From: Chamaea fasciata
Taxonomy: Eukaryota; Chordata; Aves; Passeriformes; Sylviidae
Assembly (NCBI GenBank): GCA_029207755.1
Contig: JARCOQ010000017.1
Span: forward strand, 1,612,001 to 1,676,000
Direction: 5' to 3'
DNA length: 64,000 nucleotides
The notes under the pieces are model-generated. The model searched no databases, was not told the DNA's origin, and saw nothing but the letters and a program-made list of their open reading frames with translations. A program made the position numbers and the translations under genes. The first letter of the stretch is position 1. Each line of letters opens with the position of its first letter. Of the stretch, positions 1-12,699 are shown one piece after another.

Positions 1-1839
1 GGAAAAAAACAGCAGCCTGAGCATGGCTAACACATTGCATATTGTTAATATATATAATATATAACTCATACCCAGGGTCTAATCTAATCTATCTCTCTCC
101 ACAATATATATCTAATATCAAGAGCCTCAGACAGAGCTAATTTACCAGCACAACAGGGGAATTCAGACTGGTTTCTCTTGCCAGCAGCACCGGTGTGTGC
201 CAGCAATTCCAACCATCCTGGCCGTGCTGAGGACACAGCACCCAAAATCATCTGGAAAGGGAGCTTTGCCCAAGGGAGGGGTGGGAATCCAGCCCTCTCC
301 TTGGATCTGGTGCCAAGGAAACCTTCCACAAACGTGAGACTGTCCCTGCCTGAGGATCAGCCTCCCCAGAGCTGGTTTGTGGTGCAGCTCTGACATCTGA
401 AATAAAGGGCATCGAGTTCCACCCCCAGAATATCTGAACCTGTGGTCCCACAGCCAAGGACATCCATCAGTTCACCCCCTGCACCCCCAGATACCTCAAT
501 GAGACAGAGATAAACCCCAAAAGTTTCCAGAGATCCAGAGGAGGAGATCTGGTGCTCCAAAGTCCTGTTTCCATCCTCACTCCAGAACTGGAGTTGTTGA
601 AATAATCCTTGAGATGACCCCGGGTTGTCAAAAATCAAATCGGATTAATAAAATGCTCGGGGTTCTAGAGGAAAGGTGCTGCAGGAGTGGAAGGTGTTGT
701 TATTGTTATTATTATTATTGCTATAATAAGACAAGCTCCCCGTGTCCCTTGGCGATAATGCAGCTCCCGGGGAGGGATAAACTATGGAGCCAACGCGAAC
801 CAGATTATTGCCTCATAAAACGGGACACCTGCCCTATTATCCCTTAAATAATAAGTACATAAAACAAATTTGACTGTACTAATAAAACATAATGGTGAAA
901 TATTTATGGGTAATTTTTCAGTGCGGCACACGAGGATTAAGCCACGCCATTTCTGTTGGCTTCTTACAAGAGTTGCTCTGCCAAGTCCTCCCCGGTGAGA
1001 TGTCCCACGGAAAATGTCCTGGAATGTGGCTGGAGGAGCACCAGAGGGGGTGGGAAGGTGAGATGGGGGATTTAAAATGTGAGAGACAAGCACGGAGCCC
1101 GCCCTTGCCCAGGGCAGGCGGAAAGGGAAGGGGTGCTCCAAGAAATCCAGCAGGACTGTGGATATGAGTGAGGAAAACATCCCAATCAGGTCCCTCCTCC
1201 CTCTCAGCCGGGCAGCAATCAACCAAAGGGTTAATTGGGGCAACCCAGGAGCTGGGATCACCTCCCGTCACAGCAGCCACCAAAGAAACGCTCCCAAAAA
1301 CTCCAAATGCAACCTGGGCTTAGGTCTGTATGCAGATAAACAGCACCGAGCCCCCCATAAAAACAACACCGAGCCCTTAACGTGACAAACCAACAAACAG
1401 GATAAGGAATTACTTCAGGGATCTCACCAAATCACATCTTTTACATCCCGGAATTTCTCACTTACCTCTCACCTTTGCTAAATTCTTGTGACTGAAAAGG
1501 CCACAGGGAGAAAAGAAAAAAAAAAAATCGCATTTTCTGATTGTTCATTTGGCAGAGCAGTACAGATAAACAGGTCCCATAATTTCTTTCATACAGTTAT
1601 TTCCATATTCATTTCCCTACTCTTCTGTGGGATGACTTCTGATAGAGCAACAAAGAGTGGAAAAAAAAAAATTAAATAAGGAAGCGCATTTCAAAGCAAG
1701 AGAATTCATGAAAGGCATCTGAGGCAGCAGAACCTCTAACCTGTGAGTACTTTCCGTATACTTTAGATTTTAAGTTGTCAGGGTCACATTCTCAGTTTTT
1801 GAAAAGCACTCACGTCTGGCTCCCGAGACAGAGCCTGAT
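1..1839. other. unique sequence, no gene seen
   Basis: No open frame here exceeds about 160 codons and none has a recognisable domain. The first 120 bases are AT-rich with TATA-like runs. A short impure TTG/TTA triplet run lies at about 695-720. I see no LTR, CR1 or RNA gene. The stretch is best left as unannotated intergenic or intronic DNA. Confidence 0.6.
695..720. repeat. short TTA/TTG triplet microsatellite
   Basis: An impure run of TTG and TTA triplets ending in four clean ATT steps. It is short and of no evident function. Confidence 0.7.
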
Positions 1840-2060
1840 TTAGTCTTTTATAGGCACATAGTACATGCTCTAATTAACCCAACTTAATTTTTGAGCACAG
1901 CCCCGCTGTCTAATAGCCATGATGCAATATTCAGCAGATTATATCACTTATTATTTTATAAGCCACCAGATAAAAACGAAGAGAATATCTGAACTTCATC
2001 CTTCTCTACCACTCTTCTCCCAAACAATCGGATTATTTCGATTCGCCTCTCCTGAAAGCA
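1840..2060. promoter_or_regulatory. AT-rich conserved-looking non-coding block (candidate)
   Basis: Low in repeats and rich in TAAT/ATTA-type homeodomain cores (for example CTAATTAACC near 1870) and TTAT cores. It lacks simple repeats and transposon signatures, a texture typical of vertebrate conserved non-coding elements. Conservation itself cannot be seen from one sequence, so this is inference. Confidence 0.25.
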
Positions 2061-2286
2061 CGATGAGTTTATTTTTTGCCTTTCCAAGGCGGAGGAAACC
2101 CCTGGTGTTCCCCCTGGCTGTGGGTCTGAGGGGTGCTCAGGTGAGAGGAGCAGCCCCACCACCCAGCCCAGGGCTCTGCCCACGCCCCATTAAACCCCCT
2201 GCCTTCAATCCCAATTTTGGCAGCGTCTCTGCAGCTCCAACCCGGCCAATTTTCCACCGGCAGAGCCAGGACAGACACACCCCCCT

Positions 2287-2309
2287 GGTGTGAGTGTGTG
2301 TGTGTGTGC
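2287..2309. repeat. short TG dinucleotide repeat
   Basis: An alternating TG tract with one early A interruption, about 23 bases long. It opens spurious frames on both strands. Confidence 0.85.
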
Positions 2310-2399
2310 AAATCTCTCCCTGCCCGCCTTCCCCGTGTGCTGCCTCCCTGCCTGAAGAGTTTCTGTGTTTTCTCTTTGTATCATTCCGGCTCCCAGTGC

Positions 2400-2830
2400 T
2401 AAAAGCCACATCCTGTTATGTTTGGTTGCTAGGTGGAGAAATGTTATCATGGGCTTCAGCAATAATTTATCCATAGAGCTAGAGGAGCTGTCATGTACTT
2501 CTGACAGTGAGCTGCAGCACTTTATCAGCTTGCCTGTAAATCAACCGTGTGTGGGTGAAGATGCCAGCAATGTTTGATCTCTCTCAGACACTCTAATAAT
2601 CTGCTTTTGTCTGATTGATTCCTTCACATCACCAAGCACATTGCAACCGAGAGTGGAGTGCCCTCTGTTTATCTCCGTTGGTCATCTGCTGGAGGGCAGC
2701 AGGGCAGAAAATGCTCTTCTCGCCGAGATGGAAGAGTTTTTTTGGAATTAGGGGCTTTACATCATATCCTGGAGCAGGTTTAGCCCAGTAAATCAATGAT
2801 AGCAGAATTGAATGCACCATAAATACCTCA
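2400..2830. promoter_or_regulatory. conserved-looking non-coding block (candidate enhancer)
   Basis: About 430 bases free of simple repeats and transposon signatures. Balanced composition with many homeodomain-type AT cores, including AATAATTTATCC near 2460, ACTCTAATAATC near 2590 and TGTCTGATTGATT near 2608. The sequence on both sides is GC-richer and less motif-dense. No frame across it looks coding. The call rests on texture only and needs an alignment to other birds and mammals. Confidence 0.3.
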
Positions 2831-5800
2831 AACCGTATCTCTTACAAGAATGTAAGAGTAATTCATAGAAACAGGAAAGGTAACTTTGCTGGGAAGAATT
2901 ACGACCCCTACAAGCCGCAGACATGCAGGTCTTTTACGGCCTGTGTTTACATCTCCCCTCTTGAACTTGGGCGAGAAATGCTCTGCACTGGCATTCGGTC
3001 CCAGGCACTTCAGAGAGAATATTGAGCAGGGCAGGACGCTGTCAGAATTGATCACGGCCTCTCAATCCTCAGCCCGAGCTTTGCTAAATTCCTGTCAAAT
3101 TCTGCTGCAGATGTGGCCTGGCCTGCTCTGCTGGTGCCCGGCAGGCCCTTCCTGCCAAAAATCCGCATGAGATGGAGCAGCCAGAGAGTGCAAAAACACA
3201 CAAGAAAGGCTGCAAGGAGCAGCCAGAGCCCCTCCAGGAGGAGGGAGAAGCGTGTGCCCGTTCCAGTGGATAAATGGAGCTGTTTTAGTCCATCACGGCG
3301 TTCCCCCAGTTGAAAATCAAGGGCTGTCTCTGGCAGCAGCTCATTGCGTGCTGACCTGGGAGCAGCAGCAGCACTCGGATCCCTGACCCCTCGGAAAGCT
3401 GAGGGCAGAAAGATCTGGTGGGTGTGACTGACTGAAGCCCCACCAGGGGAAGCGTTTGGTGGTGCTGTCCCCTCCGTGGGTCACGGCGGGATGGCACCGA
3501 CAGCAGGAGGATATTTGGGGAATGCTCTAATTTCAACCCAGTTACACTGAGGGGAAAGGCTGGTGGTTCGCAGCACCGCTGAGTGCTAAAAAAGGGTGAA
3601 AATTCACACTGCATAATGTATTTGTAATTGTGCTCAAGGCAATGAGAGGAGAGAAATCCACGGAACAAATCTGGCATTCGGTGTGGCCCTCTGTGGATGC
3701 TGCAGGAGCAGCTCCATCTCCTCCAGGCTGGCTGCACGGAGCAGTGGAGCTCCAAGGGTGGCTCCACAGCCTCCTCCTCCTCGGCCCGTCACCATTTGGG
3801 GATCTCCCCAAACCCCGAATTTATTGGATGAATTGGGATGGAGACAGGTTTCAGGGGAAGGCAAGCCCCTTCCTGGCCCCAGCCAGTGGCCACACAGCAA
3901 CACCTCGGAGGTGCAGCCCGTGCTGATCTCCACATTTCAGAACCCTTCCAGGCAAACTTAAACTTCCATCCGCAAGAGATTTCTTGGTTTTTTTGCTGGT
4001 TTTTTTTTTTTTTTTTTTTTTCACTGCGCACATCATAAAAGCAAGGAAAGTGATAAAAGCTAGGAGAGCTGGAGTTACGGCGTGCAGCAGGGTGTATCCT
4101 CCGTTATTCCACCATTAAATGGTTTTAGTTTCACTGAGGATCACAAAACAGCCAGGTGGCTTCTCAAAGACCTGAAACTGACCTCCCTTCGGACTGACGG
4201 ACACAGCGACCTGCACGTCAGGATAACAGAGACACCTTAGGAGGATTCTAAATCCAGAGCTGTATTCCAGTTTGGACACAGCTGCCTGACCTCTCCTTAA
4301 CCATTGACCTGCAGGCAAGAGGGTTGTGATTCCCAAAGCCAGAACCCTACTGGCTGAAATCAGCAGGAACACACGGAAAGGCCCCACTCCTGCCTTTCCT
4401 TGGGTTGATTTAGTGATGGTGGATGCCCACGGAGGCTGTGCTTAGGCTGGCTCAAATAACTCAAGTCTAAACCCTCCGTGGTCTTAAACTTACACCCTGT
4501 AAACTGCTTTTCAGCTTTAGATCACAAATTAATTCAAATAAACCCACTATAAAGTCTCCAACTCTACTAATTTCCAGCATTGCAATATAAGGGTTGGCAC
4601 TTTCCAAAGAGAATTGGAAAATTAACAAAAAAAAAAAGAAGAGAAAATAACAAAAAGGAAGAGGAGAACTAGAAAAGAGGAAAAGGGAACATGTCTAAGG
4701 AAACTACTCTTCCAGTAACATCGAGATATCCTCAAGGGAGATGTATAAGCAGAAGATATTACATGGCTGAACAGTAAATATCACATTTCTTTTTACAAGC
4801 ATCTTTCTGCATTTTATTATATCTTAGCTGGCAAACACATAAATTTTGAATATCCAGTCTAAGAAAGCCTAGGATCCACAGGCTGTGTTGTCCATGGCTC
4901 TAAGTGGTCAGTGGCATTTCGTTCTTCCATAACAGATGGAGTAATTAGTGAAATACCTTCCAAGACAGAAAATTTAATGTTTTCACGAGCAAGAAAAAAA
5001 AAAAAAAGATGAAATTCTCCAAGTCCCACCCTGCCACCCAGCTCCCAGCTGGCACTTGGTGGCACATGTGGAAATGGATGCAGCCCCAGGAGTTACAGGA
5101 AGGAACTTTTTGGGCAGCTCTGGTGGTTTGGCCTCTTTATTGTTATTTCCTGCAGTCCAAACCCGGGCAGGAGGATTTCTGGATCATCTACCCCAGCCTT
5201 GGCCAGCGCTGAGTGATTGATTGAGGTTATGACACGACTTTTACAGGCAGGGCTGGTGCAAACACACGGGACTCTCTCGTTGTTTTGTGCTGAAGGAAAA
5301 ACGCTGGGAAGGCGGGAAGGGGAATTTCCGGCAGCTGGGAGACTTCAGTAATTTGACATGAGACCGTGTTTGTTTGATGGTGGGAGGCAGGTCTGATGAA
5401 ACCAGACGTGCAGTTGACAGTCCTAATTAATATCATCAGGGTTTTAAAGGGAAAAAAACCCCCAAAACCTCACCAGGTCATTGATTCAGTTCCCAATTTT
5501 GGTGTGCCCCAGGTGAACGCCCTTGTGCCCAAAGGAATCATTTTCTCCAGACAGGAAGCACCATCAGGAAGGAAACACCTACACAAACTCTGCTTTTAAT
5601 CCACTTGTTTCACTTCTCAGGGGTCAGTCAGAGACCTGCACGTGAGCAGCGTCTCAGCTGTAAATTCCAGCTGAGTAATTCCCCACGGATTCAGCCCACC
5701 ACTGAACATTGTTAATCTCGAGGTCCTTGTAAACAAAGGATTCCGTTTTGAAGCCTAAACTGAGACAATTCTAGTAAAATCACATATTGGCCAGGCATTT

Positions 5801-6877
5801 CAACGTTCTATAAATGATCTGGGCTGAACCAGAGCCCTGAGAACAGGGCCAAAACCACGATGGAAGAGCAGAAACCTAAGCCCAGGAAATGAGGAAATAA
5901 ATAGGATAAATCCTGCCTGTAGGAATAATCTTCCTCTCCTTTCCTCTCTCTCCTGCTCAGGATCCTCTTCTGGTACAGGAGAGAAAGGCTCAAGTTCTTT
6001 CTTTCAAAACAATGACAGCACCAATGCCCACTGAGATTCCAGAGTGGGAGCACTCAGGTGGGAATGGGGGATCCAGGTTTGATTCCCTCCTCTGGAAAAC
6101 GCCTTTGCTGGGCTGCTGGTGCATTTCCTGAAGGAGAACACGGCAGTTTGAGATGCAAACATGCCCTGGAATGAGCCCCTCAAAGGGGATCTGCTCACAC
6201 CCTGAGATGTGGGGTGATATTTTCTGCTAACCCTGCCAAAAAAGGGGGATCCGCTTGGATCAGCCCCAAACCACGGGGCTGGGAAGGCACTGCAGGACCC
6301 CAGGAGTCCCCAGGATGGCTGAATTCCCGTTTATCTGGACAAGGGCTCCACGAGGCTGATTTTCAGGGCTGCAGAAATATTTATCACCGACATATCTCAG
6401 CAGATCAAAGGAAGCTGCTGCTGCTTAGCATTTCTGGCCTGTAATCTGCATTAATGCCTGTGCTCCTACCAGCCTTATCTGAAATGTTAATGGAAACGCT
6501 GAATTTGCCCCAAAGCACCAGAAATTTGGAGAAGAAAGTGAAGTTTTCCCAGCGCTCTCAGTGGGTCTCTTTAATGCAGAGGTGAGCCAGGCAGGTGGTG
6601 GGTCACCAACCACCCTGAGCTGACACTTTTTGTCCCCAGGTGTCACCAAGGTGCATCACAGTGCTGCTAAATTTCAGGCTTTAGCCTGAAAATGTGCAAA
6701 TGAACCGGCCAGCCCTGCAGCTGGGGGATGCTGCACCGGGTGGGTTTTTAGCATTCAGGCACAAAGGTGTGGCTGTCCTTTCTACCACGAGCAAGGCAGC
6801 TCTTGAGAACACACAAACCACCTCAAGAGGGAACCTGCAGCCCCAGCAGTGTCCTCTCCTTCCCTGCCAGCCCTTCA
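2831..6877. other. unique sequence, no gene seen
   Basis: No supported gene, RNA or transposon. Minor items are a 22-T run at 4000-4021, an A-rich patch at about 4628-4690 with GAA/GAGA interruptions, and a 15-A run near 4993. Open frames reach at most 160 codons (antisense, 3285-3767), with biased, proline- and cysteine-rich translations typical of non-coding GC-rich bird DNA. Confidence 0.6.
4000..4021. repeat. poly-T run of 22
   Basis: An uninterrupted 22-T homopolymer preceded by T-rich sequence. On the minus strand it would be a poly-A tract, but no retroposed body is recognisable next to it. Confidence 0.9.
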
Positions 6878-6990
6878 CAGGGTCACACAATCCTTTAGTT
6901 TTGGAAAAGAGCTCCAAGATCACCGAGTCCAACCTTTGGCCACTCTTGGTGCGAGGTTCAGCAGTGCTGGTATCAAACAGACCAACGTGG
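6878..6990 (-). mobile_element. CR1 LINE 3' fragment, antisense
   Basis: The plus strand reads as the reverse complement of a CR1 3' end: a degraded 'hospital-type' start near 6880 (CACACAATCC), then TTTTGGAAAAGAGCTCCAAG, then ATCACCGAGTCCAACC. This matches the usual CR1 order of tail, 'ttggaa-gacct' block and 'atcatcgagtccaacc' block in reverse. CR1 is the dominant LINE of bird genomes and usually survives as 5'-truncated 3' ends, as here. Its far boundary is a guess because the body fades into unique sequence. Subfamily not assigned. Confidence 0.75.
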
Positions 6991-7053
6991 TGCTCGCCCT
7001 GCTGAAAATATCAAACATTTCAGTGTTTATTTTTTTTTCTGAGAATAGATTAA

Positions 7054-7074
7054 ATATATATATATATATATATA
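7054..7074. repeat. TA dinucleotide repeat
   Basis: About ten TA steps in AT-rich sequence after a T9 run. No other feature is attached. Confidence 0.9.
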
Positions 7075-8167
7075 ATTGAGACAGAAAATTTAATGAGAGG
7101 TGTTCTGCAGATAGAAATTAGCCTCTAATGGCTCATTTCTTGCCTGGTTCACTCCCATAAGGCTGAGGATATCCCAGGAATCATCATGAGGGTCTGGGGC
7201 TGTGCTGTAATGTCCTGCCAGGCAGAATCAGGGCGGCTTTCACTGATTGTGGAGGTCCAGGTGTGCAAAACCCATCAGTGACAGACAAGGCATCAAGGGC
7301 TGAGAGAAGAGAATTTCATTTCAGCAGGAGGCATTCCCAGTGCAAATGAAAGCTGCTCCTCCAGACGTGGTATTAGAGATCCAGGGAAACTGCAAATTGA
7401 GTATTTCGATACCTCCCCACCCCTAATTTTAAGCAGTTAAAAGAAAAAAAAAAAGAAATAAGGGAGAGAAGACAAGCTCTTTGGCTGCATAGAGAACAAT
7501 CAAACACCCTGGGACTGGCTGGCTTAGGGGGCTGTTAATGGGATCCAGACTCTTGCAAGGTCACTGGTTCCAGTCCAGCCCAGATTAGGAATAATTGGAA
7601 GTCATCATTTATTGGTGATTGATGGAGAGACGGGAACCCTGATTTGGTGATCAGAATTCGATTTTCCTCAGGTTTTCCAAGAGCTTATATACCATTTCAG
7701 TAAGGTTAATAATTTCTACTACAATTATCAGGTTAAAAGATCATACGAGCAACTCATGCATTTTACAACATCTTTCTCGTAGGGGGTTGATTGATTCTCT
7801 CCTCTTCCCGTAAGCAGGTTTAATCCCATCTTCTCATAATCTCAAAGTTCTGTTTGTCCCTGCCATGGCATCCTAGTCATCAGACTAGCTATGCTAATTA
7901 AGTTTGTCTTACTCTCTGTCTTGTGTATTCCCACAGTCATTACCTGATGGCTGCTCAGTGGGGTGAGTGACACGGGTTGGTGCAGCACGGAGGGAACACC
8001 TGTCCACACCTCACCCACAGAGGAGATTCTGCTGGTGTCAGTTCCGTGCTTCCCATCGGGAGTCAATTTAAAGATAAAATGTAAAATAGATCCAGATAAT
8101 TTATGAACACTCGGTGTCACCTGATTTTTCAAATATTGGTAGCTCAGAGTTGACATGGAAGGGCCCA
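7075..8167. other. unique sequence, no gene seen
   Basis: Contains an interrupted A-run (about 7443-7460). From about 7680 to 7950 there is an AT-rich stretch with TAAT cores (GTTAATAATTTC, GCTAATTAAG) that could be conserved non-coding sequence. No coding frame or transposon is recognised. Confidence 0.5.
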
Positions 8168-8265
8168 ACAAAGCATCCCAGAATCACTGAGGTTGGAAAA
8201 GGCCTCCAGGGTCACCCAGTCCAACGCGGGACTGACCCCCACCCATCTTACCTCAGTCAATCCTG
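8168..8265 (-). mobile_element. CR1 LINE 3' fragment, antisense
   Basis: AGAATCACTGAGGTTGGAAA at about 8181 is followed by the CCTCCAGGGTCACCCAGTCC block. These are the reverse complement of the CR1 3' end (GATTCT tail, 'ccaacctca', 'gactgggtgacc'). It extends about 35 bases further as a degraded body. It has the same orientation as the fragment at 6878 but reads as a different copy, not a direct duplicate. Confidence 0.85.
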
Positions 8266-10129
8266 TCACAAATAACACAAAAACCTTTGGAGCCCAGGGC
8301 GAGATTGGTTTGGGATTTATGGTAATTCACCAGTAGTAACAACAGACTTGGGGCTGAACTGCGTGCTTTGAATTAGGGTCACTAAATTATATCAGAAATC
8401 TTGGGGAGAGATATGCAGTGCATAAAACTTACATAAAGGATTTCATTGATTTTTAAATTCATTCGACTCCCCCTGGAAATCTTATTGTCTTCTCTTTGGG
8501 TTTTATGATTCCACTTTTATGAATCGAATTTGCAAACTTCGAACTTACTCAGCCTTGGAATGTGCTCAACTGTATAAGAAGCCAAAGTAGTTTCTCCCAA
8601 ATAATCCCAATTATTCTCAATACTTACTTGCTAATAATTTATTTAATCTGAGCTATTGCTTGAGAAAATGATTTAAGTGCTTTCATTGGGATAGGGTTCT
8701 GAATGGACCAGGTATTTCACATTAGTTGCTGAAAATCCATTCTAGTGGGGAATGTTTACTATTCCTTTCACATACAATTATTCCTCTCAGTGTTAATCAG
8801 ACAATTTTTCAAAGGTGCAGTCATGAAATTGGACTGGCTCCATGCCTAATCCAATATCTGCTGCTCGGTAAACACACACCTCTGGATGTATGTTTCCAGC
8901 CAAAGATATACATTTTCCAGGCAACTGAATTTTAGCAGAGTGACACAGTCAGAGGCAGGAGCCCAGCAGTACAAACAGATATTTCCTTGATGGAGATCTC
9001 ATTGCTATGCAAAGCTATTTTTAGTTTTGTGCTTAACACGCTTTGGGTTGAAAAAAACCCCAAAGCGGAGCCAGAGGATTTTTCCTCAGTGATCCTGGAC
9101 TGCACGTGCCGTGTTTGGGACGTGCCAGTGACTCAGGGCTTTGCAGGAAAACAGGAGACATCATTTCCCTGCTTCGTGCTGCGTTACTTCAGCAAAAGGA
9201 AAACATCTCTGCAGAGTCATAGTGAGCAACCCCGACGTGCCAGGGCAGGGACTGCTCTGAGGAACCTTCCTTGAGGGCTCAGGAACCCATTCAGCAGCCA
9301 GACAGAAATTAGGAACGTGGCTGCCCAAGGGGTAATCTGTAATAGCTCGGTTGAGACAATAGCCTACATCGGAATCAAAGCCGGAGCGAATTCTGAATTC
9401 CTGGGTTCTGTTTGTGTTTCTGTGTTCTGCAGCGTCTGAGGCTCCCCACCCTCGCTCAGCTGAGGGACTCTGGAAATCCGTGAGCTGCCCGTGGTGGGGG
9501 TTCCCGGTTAAATCTGGAGGTTAAGGAGCATCAGCCAATCCACAGGGTGGTACCACTAATCTGAGTTTCGTGAGCAGATTTCAGCCAGAGGTTTGTGCCT
9601 GGAGCTTTGTACGGAGTGTGAGCAGAGCCCTGCCCAGGCCCCTGGAGACCACAGAAACACCTCAGCTCTGATCACAGCCGCAAACCCCGTGTGAGCACCC
9701 TGCCCTGAGCACCCTGAGGCAGCTCAGCAGGAGTAAAACCAGCTTGGGAAGGGGATGAAATCACATCCTGCTCGCTGATGAGCACAGGGAGCTCCCAGCA
9801 GGGTCCTGGGGGGAACTGTGGGACCATTCCCAAGAAGAAGAGCTTGCAGGATCAGCTCCAAGCCCAATCCCCTGGCCGGACACAGCCCTGTGTCCCACAG
9901 ATATTTCTATCCAAACATATTTCTCCTGTTTGTGCATTTATTGATGCATGACATGCTTTTACTTAACAATCCAGCAGCCGATACGAGTGATTTCACCCCC
10001 TCGCTCCCGCACTTTGAAATATTATTTTGCTTTTAATTTTCAGCCTCCTCCACCTCCTCCTTCTCCTCTCTGTCCCCCCCTTTTTAAAATTTTTTTTATT
10101 TTTTATTTTGGTTGGTGACCACAAGTGCA
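8266..10129. other. unique sequence, no gene seen
   Basis: 8330-8720 is AT-rich with TAAT and ATTCAT cores and could be conserved non-coding DNA. From about 9060 to 9830 the sequence is GC-richer and open in several frames without any recognisable protein. 10074-10110 is a pyrimidine/T-rich patch. No gene or transposon is supported. Confidence 0.55.
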
Positions 10130-10680
10130 GTTTCAGTAAATAAAGCTGCTGCTTGATAATGTGGAACGGCCGGGAGCTTAACTCTGCCCTTGGAGATCGC
10201 TTACATCAAACCAGCAATCAAAAAGTGGTGCAGATAAAATTTGTCATCAGGGATTTCCTACAAAAGAATTACAGTGGAGAAATGGCCTGATCGATACTAT
10301 GGATTTTCACTGCAGGGGCTGATAGTCCAATTGCTGTGAAACACTCGCACAGATAAAAGGGCATGGCTGCCACTTTGTTACAGACTGCTGACTCAGCCCC
10401 CGGCCTGGCAGGTATTTATAGGCCGAAGTGATCCAGAATTATCACCTTGCAGTGCCCAGCTCTTGTTAGTTCTGAGATTGCCTCCCCTTTATGGGGCTGC
10501 TAAATGCAGGTGAATGGAAAAAATGATGGCTAACAGCTGTCAAAATGCAACGGAATGAAGTACTTAAATCTTTTTTTATCCATTAAAAGGGTAACAACCG
10601 AACATAGATCACGGCGCAGACGTTGTAATGATATTTGGGGCCGGTAAACGAGGGGTTATAAACAATGTACACCTGATCAA
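10130..10680. promoter_or_regulatory. conserved-looking non-coding block (candidate enhancer)
   Basis: About 550 bases without simple repeats. TAACAGCTGTCA at 10531-10542 is one base from the 12-bp TGACAGCTGTCA palindrome bound by TALE homeodomain factors (TGIF, PKNOX, MEIS type). Other AT cores include TTATCCATTAAA near 10575. CpG dinucleotides are kept in an AT-rich context (10590-10660), which is unusual if neutral. The motif match is direct observation; function is inference. Confidence 0.35.
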
Positions 10681-10701
10681 AATGGTAAGAAAAATACAAA
10701 A

Positions 10702-10714
10702 GGGGGGGGGGGGG
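10702..10714. repeat. poly-G run of 13
   Basis: An uninterrupted 13-G homopolymer following AAAA. Such runs are prone to sequencing and assembly length error. Confidence 0.9.
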
Positions 10715-12500
10715 AGAGAGCAATAATAAAAATTCTTCTTGTTACTTTACAATATGTGGCTTGCCATTTACTTTGCTGCTTTTCCAAGAGGCCTCTAAAG
10801 GCTGCTCTGAGCAACCTCCAGCTCCATCGACACCGTGATAATTTTATACCCCGTGTACCACAGGGAAAACTGCTTTTAGAAACCATTGGGATGGCCCCAG
10901 CAGCTCTCCTTCCTCGTTCTCAGCCAGTGTTTGACATCCTCACCAGGATAAAATGCTGATGGATATCAATATTAACTCACTGTTTCACACACAGACACCT
11001 TGTTGGGCCGGAGCACGATGAAGGAAAGGAAATAGTCACATTTTTTGGTCCAACAGGCAGCACAAAGCCTGTGTGTCCTGCTGAACACTCCCCAGGCGTT
11101 GTTCCATTGCTAGGACAGGCCCAGGGGTGGTGAGGAAGGGGCACAGTAACCCTGTGTTTATTTTTGGAGCTGCCTACAGTGAGAGATTGGCCCTGACTGC
11201 ACAAGGAGGATACCTGGAAGGGCACACGAGAAGCTCCAGTGAGATATAAAAAGAGACAGCAGGATCTGCACAGAATTTGCCCTACCAGAGCTCCAAGGTG
11301 TTCTCCTCATCGGTGACGGAGGTTTGAGCAGCTTAAAAACAGCTCCAGCACTGGTTCAAATGTATTTTTACAGGTGCTTTCTTAGCAGAGACAGAACCAG
11401 GTTGGGCTTTAACACTCACAATAATTTATAATCTCTCAGTCCAGCTCCCAGAAAATTTAATGTCCAGATAAATTTTTTTTTCTAATATTCCCTTGAAAAA
11501 TCCTGACACCCTCAGCACGTCACCTCCTCTTACATAACTAAGAGCGTTCCTTTTACTTGTAAATCCGTGGCGTGTCTTGGTGTGGCAGCAACCCAAAATT
11601 TACCCTTTCGGCACTCAGAACATGGCTGGTCTTAAACACAGGGAGGGAAGGGAACTGCAGCTTCCAAAGGAAACACCAAAGAGGGGAGGAAAACAAAGAA
11701 GAGAGGAGAAAAAAAAAAAAAAAAGAAAAAAAAAATAAGAGGAAGCTTTTGATTTTCATAACTGGGCTGTGCTTGGACAGGGATAATGGGGCACTGATGG
11801 ATCTGGATCTCTTCCCATCCTGTACCTAAAATTCCCTGTTAAATGGGAGGAGTCATCCCAGTTCTCAGAAGAGGTTCAGAGGTCCCTCACCAACAGTGCC
11901 TTGAAGATCTCATTTACTTGGCTCAGTGTTTTTTTCCCCCATAAATACCGGCTTTAAAACCATCTCGTGTGTCTTGGAGAACCACAAATAGGAGCATCAA
12001 AGAGCTGAAATTTTCTAGATGTTTCATGAAGGCGATGGCCAGCAGGAGCTGGAACTCAGAGTGGTTTATGCACCTCCTATTTTAGACTTATTTAACACCA
12101 GAGCTTTGAACTAAAGGAAGAAACACTGCACAAAACCTGCCAGCAATATCATTAACAACAGCACAAAGAAACCGGGCTTGGGCATCACTGGGAGAAGTTT
12201 TTGGTGAGTTTGGCCACAATATTTGACTGCAGGAGCCTTGGAGGGAAAACGCACGGACTTTAAATTCAAACACTGGAATATAAAGCGAAATATCAAAGGA
12301 AATCATGATTTGGTTGCCTGTGAGAAACGCTGCAGGTTTCTAAACAAACATCTTCCCCAACCAGGAGAGAAGCCACACCTCTCTCCGTGCTCCATGGGGA
12401 AAATTACTGTAGCACTTGTCTGAACTGCCTGGTGCTGGTAGAATCATAGCTGCTCTCATCAGAGTGTTGTTGGATGAAGTTTACTGTCACTAGCAATAAG
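10715..12500. other. unique sequence, no gene seen
   Basis: Holds A-rich and purine-rich patches, notably about 11689-11742 (GAGGAGAAAA type, interrupted poly-A). No transposon, RNA gene or credible frame was recognised. Confidence 0.6.
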
Positions 12501-12510
12501 CAGTAGATAA

Positions 12511-12531
12511 AAGGAGGGGAGGGGAGGGGGA
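12511..12531. repeat. G-rich GGGGA repeat
   Basis: AAGGAGGGGAGGGGAGGGGG: three G runs of four or five separated by single A, plus a GG. It is borderline for a G-quadruplex because only three runs reach three G. Confidence 0.6.
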
Positions 12532-12699
12532 TAAGAAAACAAAAGGGAAAAATAGAAGCTAAAAAATTCACCGGAGGTGAAAGAAAAGGGAGGGGGGCAA
12601 AAAAGAAGATATACATAAACTAGCTGTTTTTGTCTTTCTAGTTGCTGTGATGTGCACAAAGGAAATAGACTGAATAAAATCACATCTCAGGAACACCAA

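Noticed and set aside
12511..12531. G-quadruplex
   Set aside because: Only three runs of three or more G; the fourth is GG. Kept as a G-rich repeat.
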